Source: Symbiobacteriaceae bacterium
GTDB lineage: Bacteria > Bacillota_E > Symbiobacteriia > Symbiobacteriales > Symbiobacteriaceae
Direction of reading: 5' to 3'
NCBI GenBank assembly: GCA_027356675.1
Contig: DAHVXO010000292.1
Coordinates: 1-8,576 of the forward strand
Length of the DNA: 8,576 bases
Shown: in pieces, positions 1 to 6,073 of the stretch
Layout: each line of letters starts with the position of its first letter
How positions within the stretch are numbered: position 1 is the first letter of the stretch
Translations under genes and position numbers: made by a program
The notes under the pieces: model-generated
Seen by the model: only the letters and a program-made list of their open reading frames with translations
Databases searched by the model: none
Told to the model about the DNA's origin: nothing

Positions 1-73
1 ATGGGTTCACGAAAGAACACCCGGAAAATCAACCAGGGATGCGTGAGTGAGGGCCGTGGATCCCTTCTTGGCT

Positions 74-96
74 AATGGGTGCACAAGCCACCCATT
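74..96. repeat. Inverted repeat, 8-bp arms
   Basis: AATGGGTG (74-81) and CACCCATT (89-96) are perfect reverse complements around a 7-nt loop. No run of T follows on either strand, so it is not a convincing intrinsic terminator. It may be a small RNA hairpin or a protein-binding site. The function is unknown. Confidence 0.4.
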
Positions 97-212
97 CCAT
101 TCATCTATGCTTCGGCCAGATGAACGGTTGCTCGCGCCACCGAGATGCCCCCGCGCGTCATTAATCCATAGGCGCGCACTATCGGTACACATCCGCGCAC
201 TACATGGCGAAT

Positions 213-242
213 TTGACGATTGGGTTTGTGCATGATCATATT
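213..242 (+). promoter_or_regulatory. Weak sigma-A-like promoter candidate
   Basis: TTGACG (213-218, five of six consensus bases) is followed after 18 bp by CATATT (237-242, four of six), in the most AT-rich part of the left end. It would give a leader of about 200 nt before the gene at 454, containing the palindrome at 328-344. The prediction rests on the hexamers only. Confidence 0.25.
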
Positions 243-327
243 TGGAATTGATCCTAGATGTTAATATGTATGGGAGGATGGACCCAAAAGAAAAACGATG
301 CTGTGTCCCGCGGTTCCGAACTCAAGC

Positions 328-344
328 CCGTGACCAGGTCACGG
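328..344. promoter_or_regulatory. 17-bp perfect palindrome, possible operator
   Basis: CCGTGACC (328-335) and GGTCACGG (337-344) are perfect reverse complements around a single central A. The odd-length, tight symmetry is typical of a site for a dimeric DNA-binding protein rather than an RNA hairpin, since a 1-nt loop cannot fold. It lies about 110 bp before the nucleotidyltransferase start. No regulator gene for it can be identified in the window. Confidence 0.4.
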
Positions 345-453
345 CCCCGCCGGGGGAGCCGCATTCGCAAGGCTACCAGCCACTAGCGGGCGTTGTCGTC
401 CTCCCTATGCGAAAACCGAAACACAAGGGACGTGCTGGAAAGGATGATGAGCA

Positions 454-1275
454 ATGCCAGCTCGCTCGACGTCCCCCACTCCATATGCCGATATCAACGC
501 TCTGCTCAACACTTTGCTTTCGGACGTGCAGATGATCTTGGGCGGCCTCTTTGTCGGCATGTATGTTCATGGCTCACTCGCCAACGGTGATTTTGATCCC
601 CAACGCAGCGACATCGATTTTGTTGTGGTGACTACCGATGATCTTCCAGGCGAGATGGTAGCGGCCTTAGAGGCGATGCACGCGAGCATCGCTGTCAGCA
701 ACCTGAAGTGGGCGACAAATTATGAGGGCTCCTATATTCCTCAGCACGCACTTCGCCGCTACGACCCGGACCGTACGCTGCATCCGGCAGTTCGTGTGGA
801 TGGAAGTTTCGGCGTGGATCGGCATGGCAGCGAATGGGTCATCCAACGTCATGTCATTCGAGAACAAGGCATTGTTTTGGCGGGACCAGCCCCCCAAACC
901 CTGATTGACCCTGTTCCCGCAAACGACTTGCGCCGGGCTGCCCTGGGGGTCTTGCGGGAGTGGTGGGCACCGCAACTCCGTGCCCCCTTTCGGTTGCATA
1001 ACAGCGAGTACCACGCCTATGCCGTCCTAACGATGTGCCGGGTGCTCTACACACTCGAATTCGGCACTGTCGCCTCGAAACCACAGGCAGCACGTTGGAC
1101 GCAGAAGAGACTTGGTGGGCGTTGGGTCGGTCTGATTGACCAAGCCCTTTCGTGGCAACACGGCGTAGAATTGGACGGTCTCAACGAGGTGCTCGATTTC
1201 ATCCGGTATACGCTCGAGCGCAGTGAACATTTCGCGATACCTTCGGATGAAGCATCCGGCATTCCGGGTAGCTGA
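454..1275 (+). CDS. AadA-like aminoglycoside nucleotidyltransferase (DUF4111 type)
   Basis: This is a 273-aa protein of the AadA family, whose best-known members adenylylate streptomycin and spectinomycin in the cytoplasm using ATP. The N-terminal nucleotidyltransferase fold shows the diagnostic GS at residues 40-41 followed by SDID, giving the metal-binding aspartates D53 and D55. The C-terminal helical domain contains the stretch with CRVLYTLEFG and SKPQAARW that resembles the 'LT.aR...t...G...SK..aa.W' signature of AadA. The length is near the usual 260 aa. The ATG at 454 follows GGAAAGG (437-443) at a reasonable spacing. It is a single gene, with no mobile-element parts nearby, so it looks like a chromosomal housekeeping-type homologue rather than a resistance cassette. 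The family is fairly sure. The substrate is not: many chromosomal homologues have no demonstrated resistance activity. Confidence 0.88.
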   Translation: MPARSTSPTPYADINALLNTLLSDVQMILGGLFVGMYVHGSLANGDFDPQRSDIDFVVVTTDDLPGEMVAALEAMHASIAVSNLKWATNYEGSYIPQHALRRYDPDRTLHPAVRVDGSFGVDRHGSEWVIQRHVIREQGIVLAGPAPQTLIDPVPANDLRRAALGVLREWWAPQLRAPFRLHNSEYHAYAVLTMCRVLYTLEFGTVASKPQAARWTQKRLGGRWVGLIDQALSWQHGVELDGLNEVLDFIRYTLERSEHFAIPSDEASGIPGS

Positions 1276-1414
1276 AATGCGGTGGCGATAGGTCAAAATC
1301 GCACCCAGCGCCCCACGCCGGATGCAAACCGACACGGCAGCGGCCCGCCGCATCCGACTTCCCGCACAACGGAGAACCACAGCGGGAACAGGCGCCGGTG
1401 CTCGGGTCCGGGGG

Positions 1415-1443
1415 TTCGCTTTTGCCGCGGGGTGTGGTAGCAT
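1415..1443 (+). promoter_or_regulatory. Weak promoter candidate for the GntR/RCK_C regulator
   Basis: An extended -10-like element, TG-G-TAGCAT (TG at 1435-1436, TAGCAT at 1438-1443), lies about 40 bp before the GTG at 1482. TTCGCT (1415-1420) sits 17 bp upstream as a poor -35. No GACAA/TTGTC motif occurs in this intergenic region (1276-1481), so there is no sequence sign that the regulator controls itself through that motif. Apart from a weak bulged stem near 1280-1307, I see nothing else in the gap. Confidence 0.25.
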
Positions 1444-1481
1444 CAGTGCTGGAAGCTACGTGAAAACCGAGGTGGACCCTG

Positions 1482-2123
1482 GTGAGGCGCGAAGCCAGCA
1501 CCCGTTCCCGGTATGAAGAGATCGCTCAGGATCTGGCCAATCGAATAGTCCGCGGCGAACTGGACGAGGGAACCAGGGTGCTGGGTCGGTCCAGCCTGGC
1601 CGGCCAATATCAGGTGTCACCGGAAACAATCCGGCGGGCTGTGGCCATTCTGACCGAACGGGGCATAGTTCAGTCAATGGCGGGCAGCGGTATACGTGTC
1701 CTCTCCCGGTATGCCGCGACGGAGTACGTGGAGTCCATACGCGCCAAAAACACGCTGGAGGAAGGCGCCCGCGAGGTGAGGGCGCTGCTCCGGCAGCGAT
1801 CAGGGCTCGACCAAAAGATCGAGGCGGCCCTCGATCGGCTGCTGTCGCAGGCGACCGGTGTCTTCTCATCCAGACACGTTGACGAGGTAGCGGTTCACCC
1901 TGACGCCTGGGTGGTTGGCCGCTCGCTGCAAGAAATCCGTTTGCGCAGCCGCACGGGAGCGACAGCGGTCGCCGTTACCCGCGGCGATGTGGATCAGTTC
2001 TCTCCTCCGGCCGACATGCGCCTGCAGCCGGGCGACGTCGTGACTACGGTGGGGGCCGATGCCGCCCGTGAGCGCGCGAGGGCTCTGCTGGAGGCGACAG
2101 AGGCGCCGGCCGCGGACGAGTAA
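1482..2123 (+). CDS. BusR-type transcription factor: GntR winged helix plus RCK_C (TrkA_C) domain
   Basis: The 213-aa protein has a GntR-family winged helix at about residues 9-76, with the recognition-helix region VSPETIRRAVAILTERGIV and wing segment GSGIRV. A helical, probably coiled-coil linker spans about 92-125. A C-terminal RCK_C/TrkA_C domain covers about 132-203, with the typical pattern of VxPxSxVVGxSLxEIxLR and a closing LQPGDVV. This is the architecture of BusR of lactococci and streptococci, a tetrameric repressor that binds c-di-AMP through RCK_C and shuts off the betaine transporter busA. The gene sits directly upstream of an osmoprotectant ABC operon, which fits the same job. 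The GTG start follows GAGGTGG (1469-1475) with 6-nt spacing. What I infer is c-di-AMP binding and repression of the downstream operon. A less likely alternative is a regulator of a K+ system through another nucleotide. Confidence 0.85.
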   Translation: MRREASTRSRYEEIAQDLANRIVRGELDEGTRVLGRSSLAGQYQVSPETIRRAVAILTERGIVQSMAGSGIRVLSRYAATEYVESIRAKNTLEEGAREVRALLRQRSGLDQKIEAALDRLLSQATGVFSSRHVDEVAVHPDAWVVGRSLQEIRLRSRTGATAVAVTRGDVDQFSPPADMRLQPGDVVTTVGADAARERARALLEATEAPAADE

Positions 2124-2150
2124 ACCGACAATAGGCGGCGTACTGACAAC

Positions 2151-2185
2151 AAAGTGACAACCGGTGGGTTGTCACTTTTTATTTT
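2151..2185 (+). terminator. Intrinsic terminator after the regulator gene, also operator-like
   Basis: AAAGTGACAACC (2151-2162) and GGTTGTCACTTT (2167-2178) form a perfect 12-bp stem around a GGTG tetraloop. The stem runs into a T-rich tail, five T, A, four T (2176-2185). It lies 28 bp after the stop codon of the regulator and would separate its transcript from the transporter operon. The stem arms contain the best copies of the GACAACC motif, so the same DNA could also be a dimeric binding site. Confidence 0.8.
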
Positions 2186-2259
2186 CCGCGGCACGGTCAA
2201 ACCCTGATGTGACAAGCGTCTGCTGGACTCCCTCCAGTCTCCACAGCTAGCGGCCACGG

Positions 2260-2288
2260 TTGACAAGAGACAACCCACCCGGTAGATT
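2260..2288 (+). promoter_or_regulatory. Promoter of the osmoprotectant transporter operon
   Basis: A perfect -35 hexamer TTGACA (2260-2265) is followed by a 17-bp spacer and TAGATT (2283-2288, four of six consensus bases). Transcription should start near 2295, giving a leader of roughly 90 nt before the ATPase start at 2387. The -35 itself is part of a TTGACAAG motif copy, and a GACAACC copy occupies the spacer, so a protein bound there would block RNA polymerase. Confidence 0.7.
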
Positions 2289-2304
2289 AAAGTTGGCGGT
2301 TGTC
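2269..2304. promoter_or_regulatory. Putative BusR-type operator overlapping the promoter
   Basis: GACAACC (2269-2275) and its exact inverted copy GGTTGTC (2298-2304) are separated by 22 bp and flank the -10 element. The left half lies in the promoter spacer and the right half just after the expected transcription start. This is a classical repressor position. From memory, the characterised streptococcal BusR reads a bipartite site with 22-bp separation, but I cannot verify that its half-sites match these. Confidence 0.5.
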
Positions 2305-2343
2305 GATTTTCAAGGCGCGTTGCAGTACATCGGCACCGGGCGG

Positions 2344-2355
2344 CCGACCGGTCGG
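2344..2355. repeat. 12-bp palindrome in the operon leader
   Basis: CCGACCGGTCGG is a perfect palindrome about 30 nt upstream of the ATPase start codon, within the predicted untranslated leader. It has no loop, so as RNA only an imperfect hairpin could form. It may be a second protein site or a chance GC-rich palindrome. Confidence 0.3.
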
Positions 2356-2386
2356 TGGCACAGACGTGGCAATTGGGAGGGAGAGC

Positions 2387-3511
2387 ATGGTTCGATTTGA
2401 GAACGTAAGTAAGGTCTACGCCGGCGCAACAAAGGCCGTCGACGACATGACGCTTCACATTGAGCGCGGTGAGTTTGTCTGCCTGATTGGCCCTTCGGGA
2501 TGCGGCAAGACAACTGCACTAAAGATGATCAATCGGCTTCACGAACCTACTTCGGGCAAGATTTTGGTCGGCGGGAACGACATCATGCGCATAGATGCCG
2601 TGGAGTTGCGTCGCAGCATCGGGTACGTCATCCAACAGATCGGTCTGTTTCCCCACATGACCATCGCTCAAAACGTGGAGTTGGTCCCGCGGCTGCTAGG
2701 TTGGGATCCGGCCCGTCGCAAACAGCGTGTTGACGAGCTGTTGCCGATGGTGGGGCTCGATCCGCAGGTCTACCGCAGCCGGTACCCCCGGGAATTGTCA
2801 GGCGGGCAGCAGCAACGGGTGGGCGTCATTCGGGCGCTTGCTGCCGAGCCTGACCTTATCCTGATGGATGAACCGTTTGGCGCCCTCGATCCCATTACCC
2901 GCGAGTCCTTGCAGGATGAGCTGAAGCGCCTGCAAGCCAAACTGAAGAAGACTATCGTTTTCGTGACGCATGATATGGACGAGGCCCTGAAGCTGGCCGA
3001 CCGCATCGTCGTCATGAAGGAAGGCCGGGTCCACCAGGTGGCTACTCCTGAGGAACTGCTGCGCAGCCCCAAGGATGAGTTTGTCGCTCAGTTCATCGGG
3101 CGTGACCGCCTGACCGACCGGCCCGACCTGATCACAGTGGGCGAGATCATGACAAAGCGACTGGTCACGGTAGACCCCAACCACGGCATCGCTGAAGCGG
3201 TCGTTACGCTGCGGCAGCGGCGGGTGACGTCTCTGCTGGTGATCAACGATCAGGACCAGTTCCTCGGTATTGTGACGACGAAGGAACTGGAGAGCGTGAA
3301 GCGGGGCGTCGTGGCCGAAGTGATGCGTTCGGATGAGCCCACAATTCGCCCGGACGCCACCGTGCAAGAGGCGTTCGCAACGATGTTCCTTGAGCATCTT
3401 GACTTCTTGCCGGTGGTTGACGACCAGCAGAAGCTGGTCGGGCTACTCACACGTGCGGCTATGGCCGACGTACTGTCGCGGGCCCTGTGGCAGGACGGTG
3501 GTGCTGCATGA
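2387..3511 (+). CDS. Osmoprotectant ABC transporter ATPase with tandem CBS domains (OpuCA/ProV-like)
   Basis: This 374-aa cytoplasmic subunit powers import of quaternary amines. It shows Walker A GPSGCGKTT (residues 35-43), a Q-loop near Q83/Q84, signature LSGGQQQ (137-143), Walker B LILMDEP (157-163) with catalytic E162, D-loop GALD (165-168) and switch histidine H195. All catalytic residues are present. From about residue 250 two CBS domains follow (roughly 253-305 and 310-365), each with the closing pattern LGIVTTKEL or VGLLTRAAM. In the OpuC family this module senses ionic strength or binds c-di-AMP, which inhibits uptake. The start chosen is ATG 2387, after GGGAGG (2375-2380). An in-frame TTG at 2300 would overlap the operator and has no ribosome binding site. 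The stop overlaps the next gene by 4 bp (ATGA), indicating translational coupling. Confidence 0.95.
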   Translation: MVRFENVSKVYAGATKAVDDMTLHIERGEFVCLIGPSGCGKTTALKMINRLHEPTSGKILVGGNDIMRIDAVELRRSIGYVIQQIGLFPHMTIAQNVELVPRLLGWDPARRKQRVDELLPMVGLDPQVYRSRYPRELSGGQQQRVGVIRALAAEPDLILMDEPFGALDPITRESLQDELKRLQAKLKKTIVFVTHDMDEALKLADRIVVMKEGRVHQVATPEELLRSPKDEFVAQFIGRDRLTDRPDLITVGEIMTKRLVTVDPNHGIAEAVVTLRQRRVTSLLVINDQDQFLGIVTTKELESVKRGVVAEVMRSDEPTIRPDATVQEAFATMFLEHLDFLPVVDDQQKLVGLLTRAAMADVLSRALWQDGGAA

Positions 3512-4155
3512 TTCAGGACCTGCTGAGCGTCCTTAGCCGGCCTGAGTCCCAGCAGGAGTTGATCGCCCAGGCTGTTCAGCACCTGACGCTTTCGGGAGTG
3601 GCGGTGCTGCTGGCCATTATGGTGGCGGTCCCCGTGGGCATTGTGCTAACCCGGACTAGACGCATCGCAGAGCCCATCATGACCCTGGTCGGCTTGCTGC
3701 AAACGGTTCCGAGTGTGGCGCTACTGGCGCTGATGATTCCGATTCTGGGGATCGACTGGCCCCCAGCCCTGGCGGCCCTCTTCCTTTACGCCCTGCTTCC
3801 GATTCTGCGCAACACCTATGCGGGCATCAAGGCCGTGGACCCAGGTGCTCTGGAGGCCGGGAGGGGCATGGGCATGACCTCCATCCAGCTGCTGTTCATG
3901 GTGGAACTGCCGCTTGCGTTCCGGGTGATCATGAGCGGCATTCGGGTCAGCACCGTTCTTATCATCGGCTGGGCGACACTGGCCGCCTTTATTGGCGCCG
4001 GCGGCCTGGGCGAAACGATCATGACCGGTTTTGCCATGGTCTCGACGGGCCACATCCTCGCAGGCGGGATCCCTGTGACGCTCTTTGCGCTGCTGGCCGA
4101 TTACGGCCTGGGCGTACTGGAGCGCAAGGTAACACCCCGTGGCCTGCGGGTGTAA
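3508..4155 (+). CDS. Osmoprotectant ABC transporter permease, first subunit (OpuCB-like)
   Basis: The 215-aa integral membrane protein belongs to the MetI-like binding-protein-dependent permeases and forms half of the translocation channel. Hydrophobic segments begin at about residue 28, with further ones near 57-81, 87-107, 135-170 and 180-205. The cytoplasmic EAA loop that docks on the ATPase is at about 111-135 and reads EAGRGMGMTSIQLL, with the conserved following LPLA. The ATG at 3508 overlaps the TGA of the ATPase gene. An upstream GTG at 3487 would only add residues overlapping that gene. It ends in TPRGLRV, as does its partner downstream, so the two permeases are paralogues. Confidence 0.93.
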   Translation: MIQDLLSVLSRPESQQELIAQAVQHLTLSGVAVLLAIMVAVPVGIVLTRTRRIAEPIMTLVGLLQTVPSVALLALMIPILGIDWPPALAALFLYALLPILRNTYAGIKAVDPGALEAGRGMGMTSIQLLFMVELPLAFRVIMSGIRVSTVLIIGWATLAAFIGAGGLGETIMTGFAMVSTGHILAGGIPVTLFALLADYGLGVLERKVTPRGLRV

Positions 4156-4162
4156 GGGGGGG
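4154..4162 (+). promoter_or_regulatory. Ribosome binding site that points to an ATT start
   Basis: AAGGGGGGG overlaps the stop of the first permease gene and lies 6 nt before ATT at 4169. No ATG, GTG or TTG in the second permease frame follows at a usable distance: the first is GTG 4208, 45 nt away. The site therefore supports initiation at ATT 4169. Confidence 0.6.
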
Positions 4163-4168
4163 TAGACC

Positions 4169-4822
4169 ATTAGCGTCTTTGCTTATATCGCGTCGCATGC
4201 GGACCAGGTGCTTCGCCTGACTCTTGAGCAATTGGAACTGGCCTTCTTCGGGGTGCTTTACGGGCTTCTGGTGGGCGTTCCCCTTGGGGTGCTGATAAGC
4301 CGGTATCGCAGGCTGGCTGGTCCCGTCATTTGGGTCGCCAACACCTTGCAGACCATTCCCGCCCTGGCCATGATCGGGTTTGTCATGATCTTCGCCGGTC
4401 TCAATCGGAGCACCGGGATCATCGTGCTCTTCTTCTACAGCCTGATGCCAATTATCCGCAGCACCAGTACGGGCATCACCGGCGTCGACCCCGCTACAAT
4501 TGAGGCAGCCCGAGGCATGGGCATGACCCGCCTGCAGATTCTCCGCATGGTGCAGTTGCCGCTGGCTCTGGCGGTGATTCTGGTCGGGATCCGGGTCGCT
4601 ATGGTCATCGCCATCGGCTCTGCGAGCATCATGTCGTTAGGCGGCGCGGGTGGTCTGGGCCAGCTGATTTTCGCTGGTATCGACCGGGTGCAGAACGCAA
4701 TGATCCTCGCCGGCGCCTTGCCCGCTGTGGCGCTTGCAGTGGCTGCCGAGTTAAGCATTGGCGCCCTGGAGCGCCGCCTCACTCCCCGTGGGCTGCGAGT
4801 TACGGCCCCAGGCGAGCATTAA
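4169..4822 (+). CDS. Osmoprotectant ABC transporter permease, second subunit (OpuCD-like), probable ATT start
   Basis: This MetI-like permease pairs with the one just upstream to form the membrane channel. The EAA loop (about residues 107-131) reads EAARGMGMTRLQIL, nearly the same as in its partner. Hydrophobic segments fill most of the rest, and the C-terminus again carries TPRGLRV. The start is unusual. From GTG 4208 the protein would have 204 aa and lack the amphipathic N-terminus typical of the family, and no ribosome binding site precedes that GTG. The frame stays open back to a TAG at 4163, and ATT 4169 lies 6 nt after AAGGGGGGG. Starting there gives 217 aa, beginning SVFAYIASHADQVLRLTLEQL after the first residue, comparable to the 215-aa partner. 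Family assignment is firm. The ATT start is an inference. Confidence 0.9.
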   Translation: MSVFAYIASHADQVLRLTLEQLELAFFGVLYGLLVGVPLGVLISRYRRLAGPVIWVANTLQTIPALAMIGFVMIFAGLNRSTGIIVLFFYSLMPIIRSTSTGITGVDPATIEAARGMGMTRLQILRMVQLPLALAVILVGIRVAMVIAIGSASIMSLGGAGGLGQLIFAGIDRVQNAMILAGALPAVALAVAAELSIGALERRLTPRGLRVTAPGEH

Positions 4823-4852
4823 CCTACGAAATCGTTGCAGGAGGTTGATTTA

Positions 4853-5758
4853 ATGTTCAGGAAGCGAATCGTTGTATTGAGCGTGGCGATGATGATCGTG
4901 CTCGCATTGGTTGCAGGATGCGGCAAGGACTCCAAAGGTGGAAGCGTGACGATCGGCTCGAAAGACTTCACCGAAAATATCCTTCTTGGCGAGATGGTGG
5001 CCCAGCTTATTGAGGGCAACAGCGCCATTAAAGTGACCCGGAAGCTCAATCTGGGCGGTACCAGCGTGAACTTCGATGGCCTCAAGCGCGGTGACCTGGA
5101 CATGTATGTGGACTATGACGGCACTGCCTACAGTGTCCATCTGGGCCATCAGGAGGCGATTGCTGACCCGACAAAAATCTATGATCAGGTCAAGAAGGAG
5201 TTTGAAGAGAAGTTCAAGTTGACCTGGTCCAAGCCATTCGGTTTCAACAATACCTACGCGATTGCGATGCCGCGTAAGCTGGCTGAAGCGAACAACATCA
5301 AGACGGTCTCCGACCTGGCAAAGCAGCCCGATAAGTTCGTCTTCGGCACCACAAATGAGTTCATGGGCCGCAAGGCGGACGGCTACGATCCGATGGTGAA
5401 GACCTATGGCCTCAAGTTCACAGACGTAAAGAAGATGACCGCCGGCTTGCGCTACACCGCCATGCAGCAGAACGAGATCCAGGTGATGGACGCGTATGCG
5501 ACCGACGGCAAGCTGAAGGAGTTCGACATGGTGATCCTTCAGGACGACAAGGGCTTCTTCCCGCCATACAATGGTGCGGTCATCGTCCGGATGGATACCC
5601 TGGAGAAGAACGCCGGGCTTATGGATGTGCTCAACAAGCTATCCGGCCAGCTGAACGACGAGACCATGCAGGAGCTGAATTACCGGGTCGACGTCAAGGG
5701 TGAGTCGGTTGAGAAGGTAGCGGCAGACTTCCTCAAGTCAAGGAGTCTGGTCAAGTAG
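4853..5758 (+). CDS. Osmoprotectant-binding lipoprotein (OpuCC/OpuAC-like)
   Basis: The 301-aa protein is the extracytoplasmic substrate-binding subunit of the transporter. Residues 1-23 form a lipoprotein signal: positive FRKR, a hydrophobic core and lipobox VAGC with lipidated C23. The mature part opens with VTIGSKDFTENILLGEM (32-48), the hallmark of the quaternary-amine binding family, and contains GFNNTYAIAMP (130-140), also characteristic. The ligand loop reads YVDYDGTAY (85-93), whereas most relatives I know have an EYTGT-like version, so the ligand could differ from glycine betaine. The ATG at 4853 follows AGGAGG (4839-4844) by 8 nt. A TTG at 4835 precedes that site and is rejected. 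It is the last gene of the operon, 30 bp after the second permease, and a terminator follows closely. Confidence 0.94.
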   Translation: MFRKRIVVLSVAMMIVLALVAGCGKDSKGGSVTIGSKDFTENILLGEMVAQLIEGNSAIKVTRKLNLGGTSVNFDGLKRGDLDMYVDYDGTAYSVHLGHQEAIADPTKIYDQVKKEFEEKFKLTWSKPFGFNNTYAIAMPRKLAEANNIKTVSDLAKQPDKFVFGTTNEFMGRKADGYDPMVKTYGLKFTDVKKMTAGLRYTAMQQNEIQVMDAYATDGKLKEFDMVILQDDKGFFPPYNGAVIVRMDTLEKNAGLMDVLNKLSGQLNDETMQELNYRVDVKGESVEKVAADFLKSRSLVK

Positions 5759-5775
5759 GTATCACAATCTATTGC

Positions 5776-5801
5776 GCCCGGGGGCTCTGCCCCCGGGCTT
5801 T
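5776..5801 (+). terminator. Intrinsic terminator of the transporter operon
   Basis: GCCCGGGGGC (5776-5785) and GCCCCCGGGC (5789-5798) form a perfect 10-bp GC stem with a TCT loop. Only three T follow (5799-5801). The position, 17 bp after the stop of the binding-protein gene, and the very stable stem make it a probable end of the operon despite the short T tail. Confidence 0.75.
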
Positions 5802-6073
5802 GCCGTTCGCGTCTGGCGGGTGCCGCCCCCAATCAAAGCGGAGGTGGGCACATGTTGAGTTACTGTGTTTTCGGAGCCGGTCACGGCGCCATCGAGTTCA
5901 CCCACGGTGCGTATCCTGCATGGCCAATTCATTTGGCCAGCAGCCGTTTCGTGCTCACTCCGGGCGGAAGCCTTTCTTTCGTAATTCATTTTGCAACCAA
6001 TGATTACGGTAAGTCGTCTAATGAGGTAGCACAGTTTTGCATCACGGGGCGTGAGTCCCAAGGAGGTGTACGG
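5802..6073 (+). other. Intergenic region or possible N-terminal extension with a second start signal
   Basis: Between the operon terminator and the TTG at 6074 the frame of the next gene is open back to ATG 5852. That ATG itself follows GGAGGTGGG (5840-5848) at good spacing. The 74 residues this would add (MLSYCVFGAG onward) show no domain that I recognise and would place the hydrophobic anchor in mid-protein. The region may be a leader, a genuine extension, or a short upstream reading frame fused by chance. No convincing promoter hexamers were seen. Confidence 0.4.

Larger units (their letters stand above)
1..453. other. Gene-poor region upstream of the nucleotidyltransferase
   Basis: I see no supportable gene here. 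Short open frames exist on both strands, but none has a recognisable domain or a well-spaced ribosome binding site. The stretch holds a small hairpin (74-96), an AT-richer patch around 205-270 with a possible promoter, and a 17-bp palindrome (328-344). It probably acts as an intergenic or upstream regulatory region for the gene starting at 454. It could also include the decayed edge of a neighbouring gene beyond the left end. Confidence 0.5.
2127..2304. promoter_or_regulatory. Cluster of GACAA/TTGTC motifs, putative operator array
   Basis: Eight copies of the pentamer GACAA or its complement TTGTC lie within 178 bp: GACAA starts at 2127, 2145, 2156, 2211, 2262 and 2269, and TTGTC at 2169 and 2300. 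With equal base use, fewer than one would be expected on both strands together. The better copies extend to GTGACAACC or GGTTGTCAC. The region joins the regulator gene to the transporter operon. I infer that these are binding sites for the GntR/RCK_C protein. No binding motif is proven by the sequence itself. Confidence 0.55.

Noticed and set aside
345..360. GC-rich hairpin next to the 17-bp palindrome as a terminator
   Set aside because: The stem is only about four pairs and no T run follows on either strand.
242..535. 97-aa open frame upstream of the nucleotidyltransferase
   Set aside because: It overlaps the start of the well-supported gene at 454, lacks a ribosome binding site, and its product has no protein-like pattern.
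1027..1443. 138-aa open frame on the minus strand
   Set aside because: It overlaps the end of the AadA-like gene, is rich in R, A and P as expected for GC-rich antisense sequence, and has no recognisable domain.
2300..2386. TTG 2300 as the start of the ATPase
   Set aside because: It would place coding sequence over the operator half-site and the expected transcript start. ATG 2387 has a good GGGAGG and matches family N-termini.
2289..2386. c-di-AMP (ydaO-type) riboswitch in the operon leader
   Set aside because: The predicted leader is only about 90 nt, and I do not see the conserved core. Control through the GntR/RCK_C protein is better supported.
2798..3397. 199-aa open frame on the minus strand
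   Set aside because: It lies fully inside the ATPase gene, has a composition typical of an antisense shadow (many H, Q, R) and no domain. The forward frame has every ABC motif.
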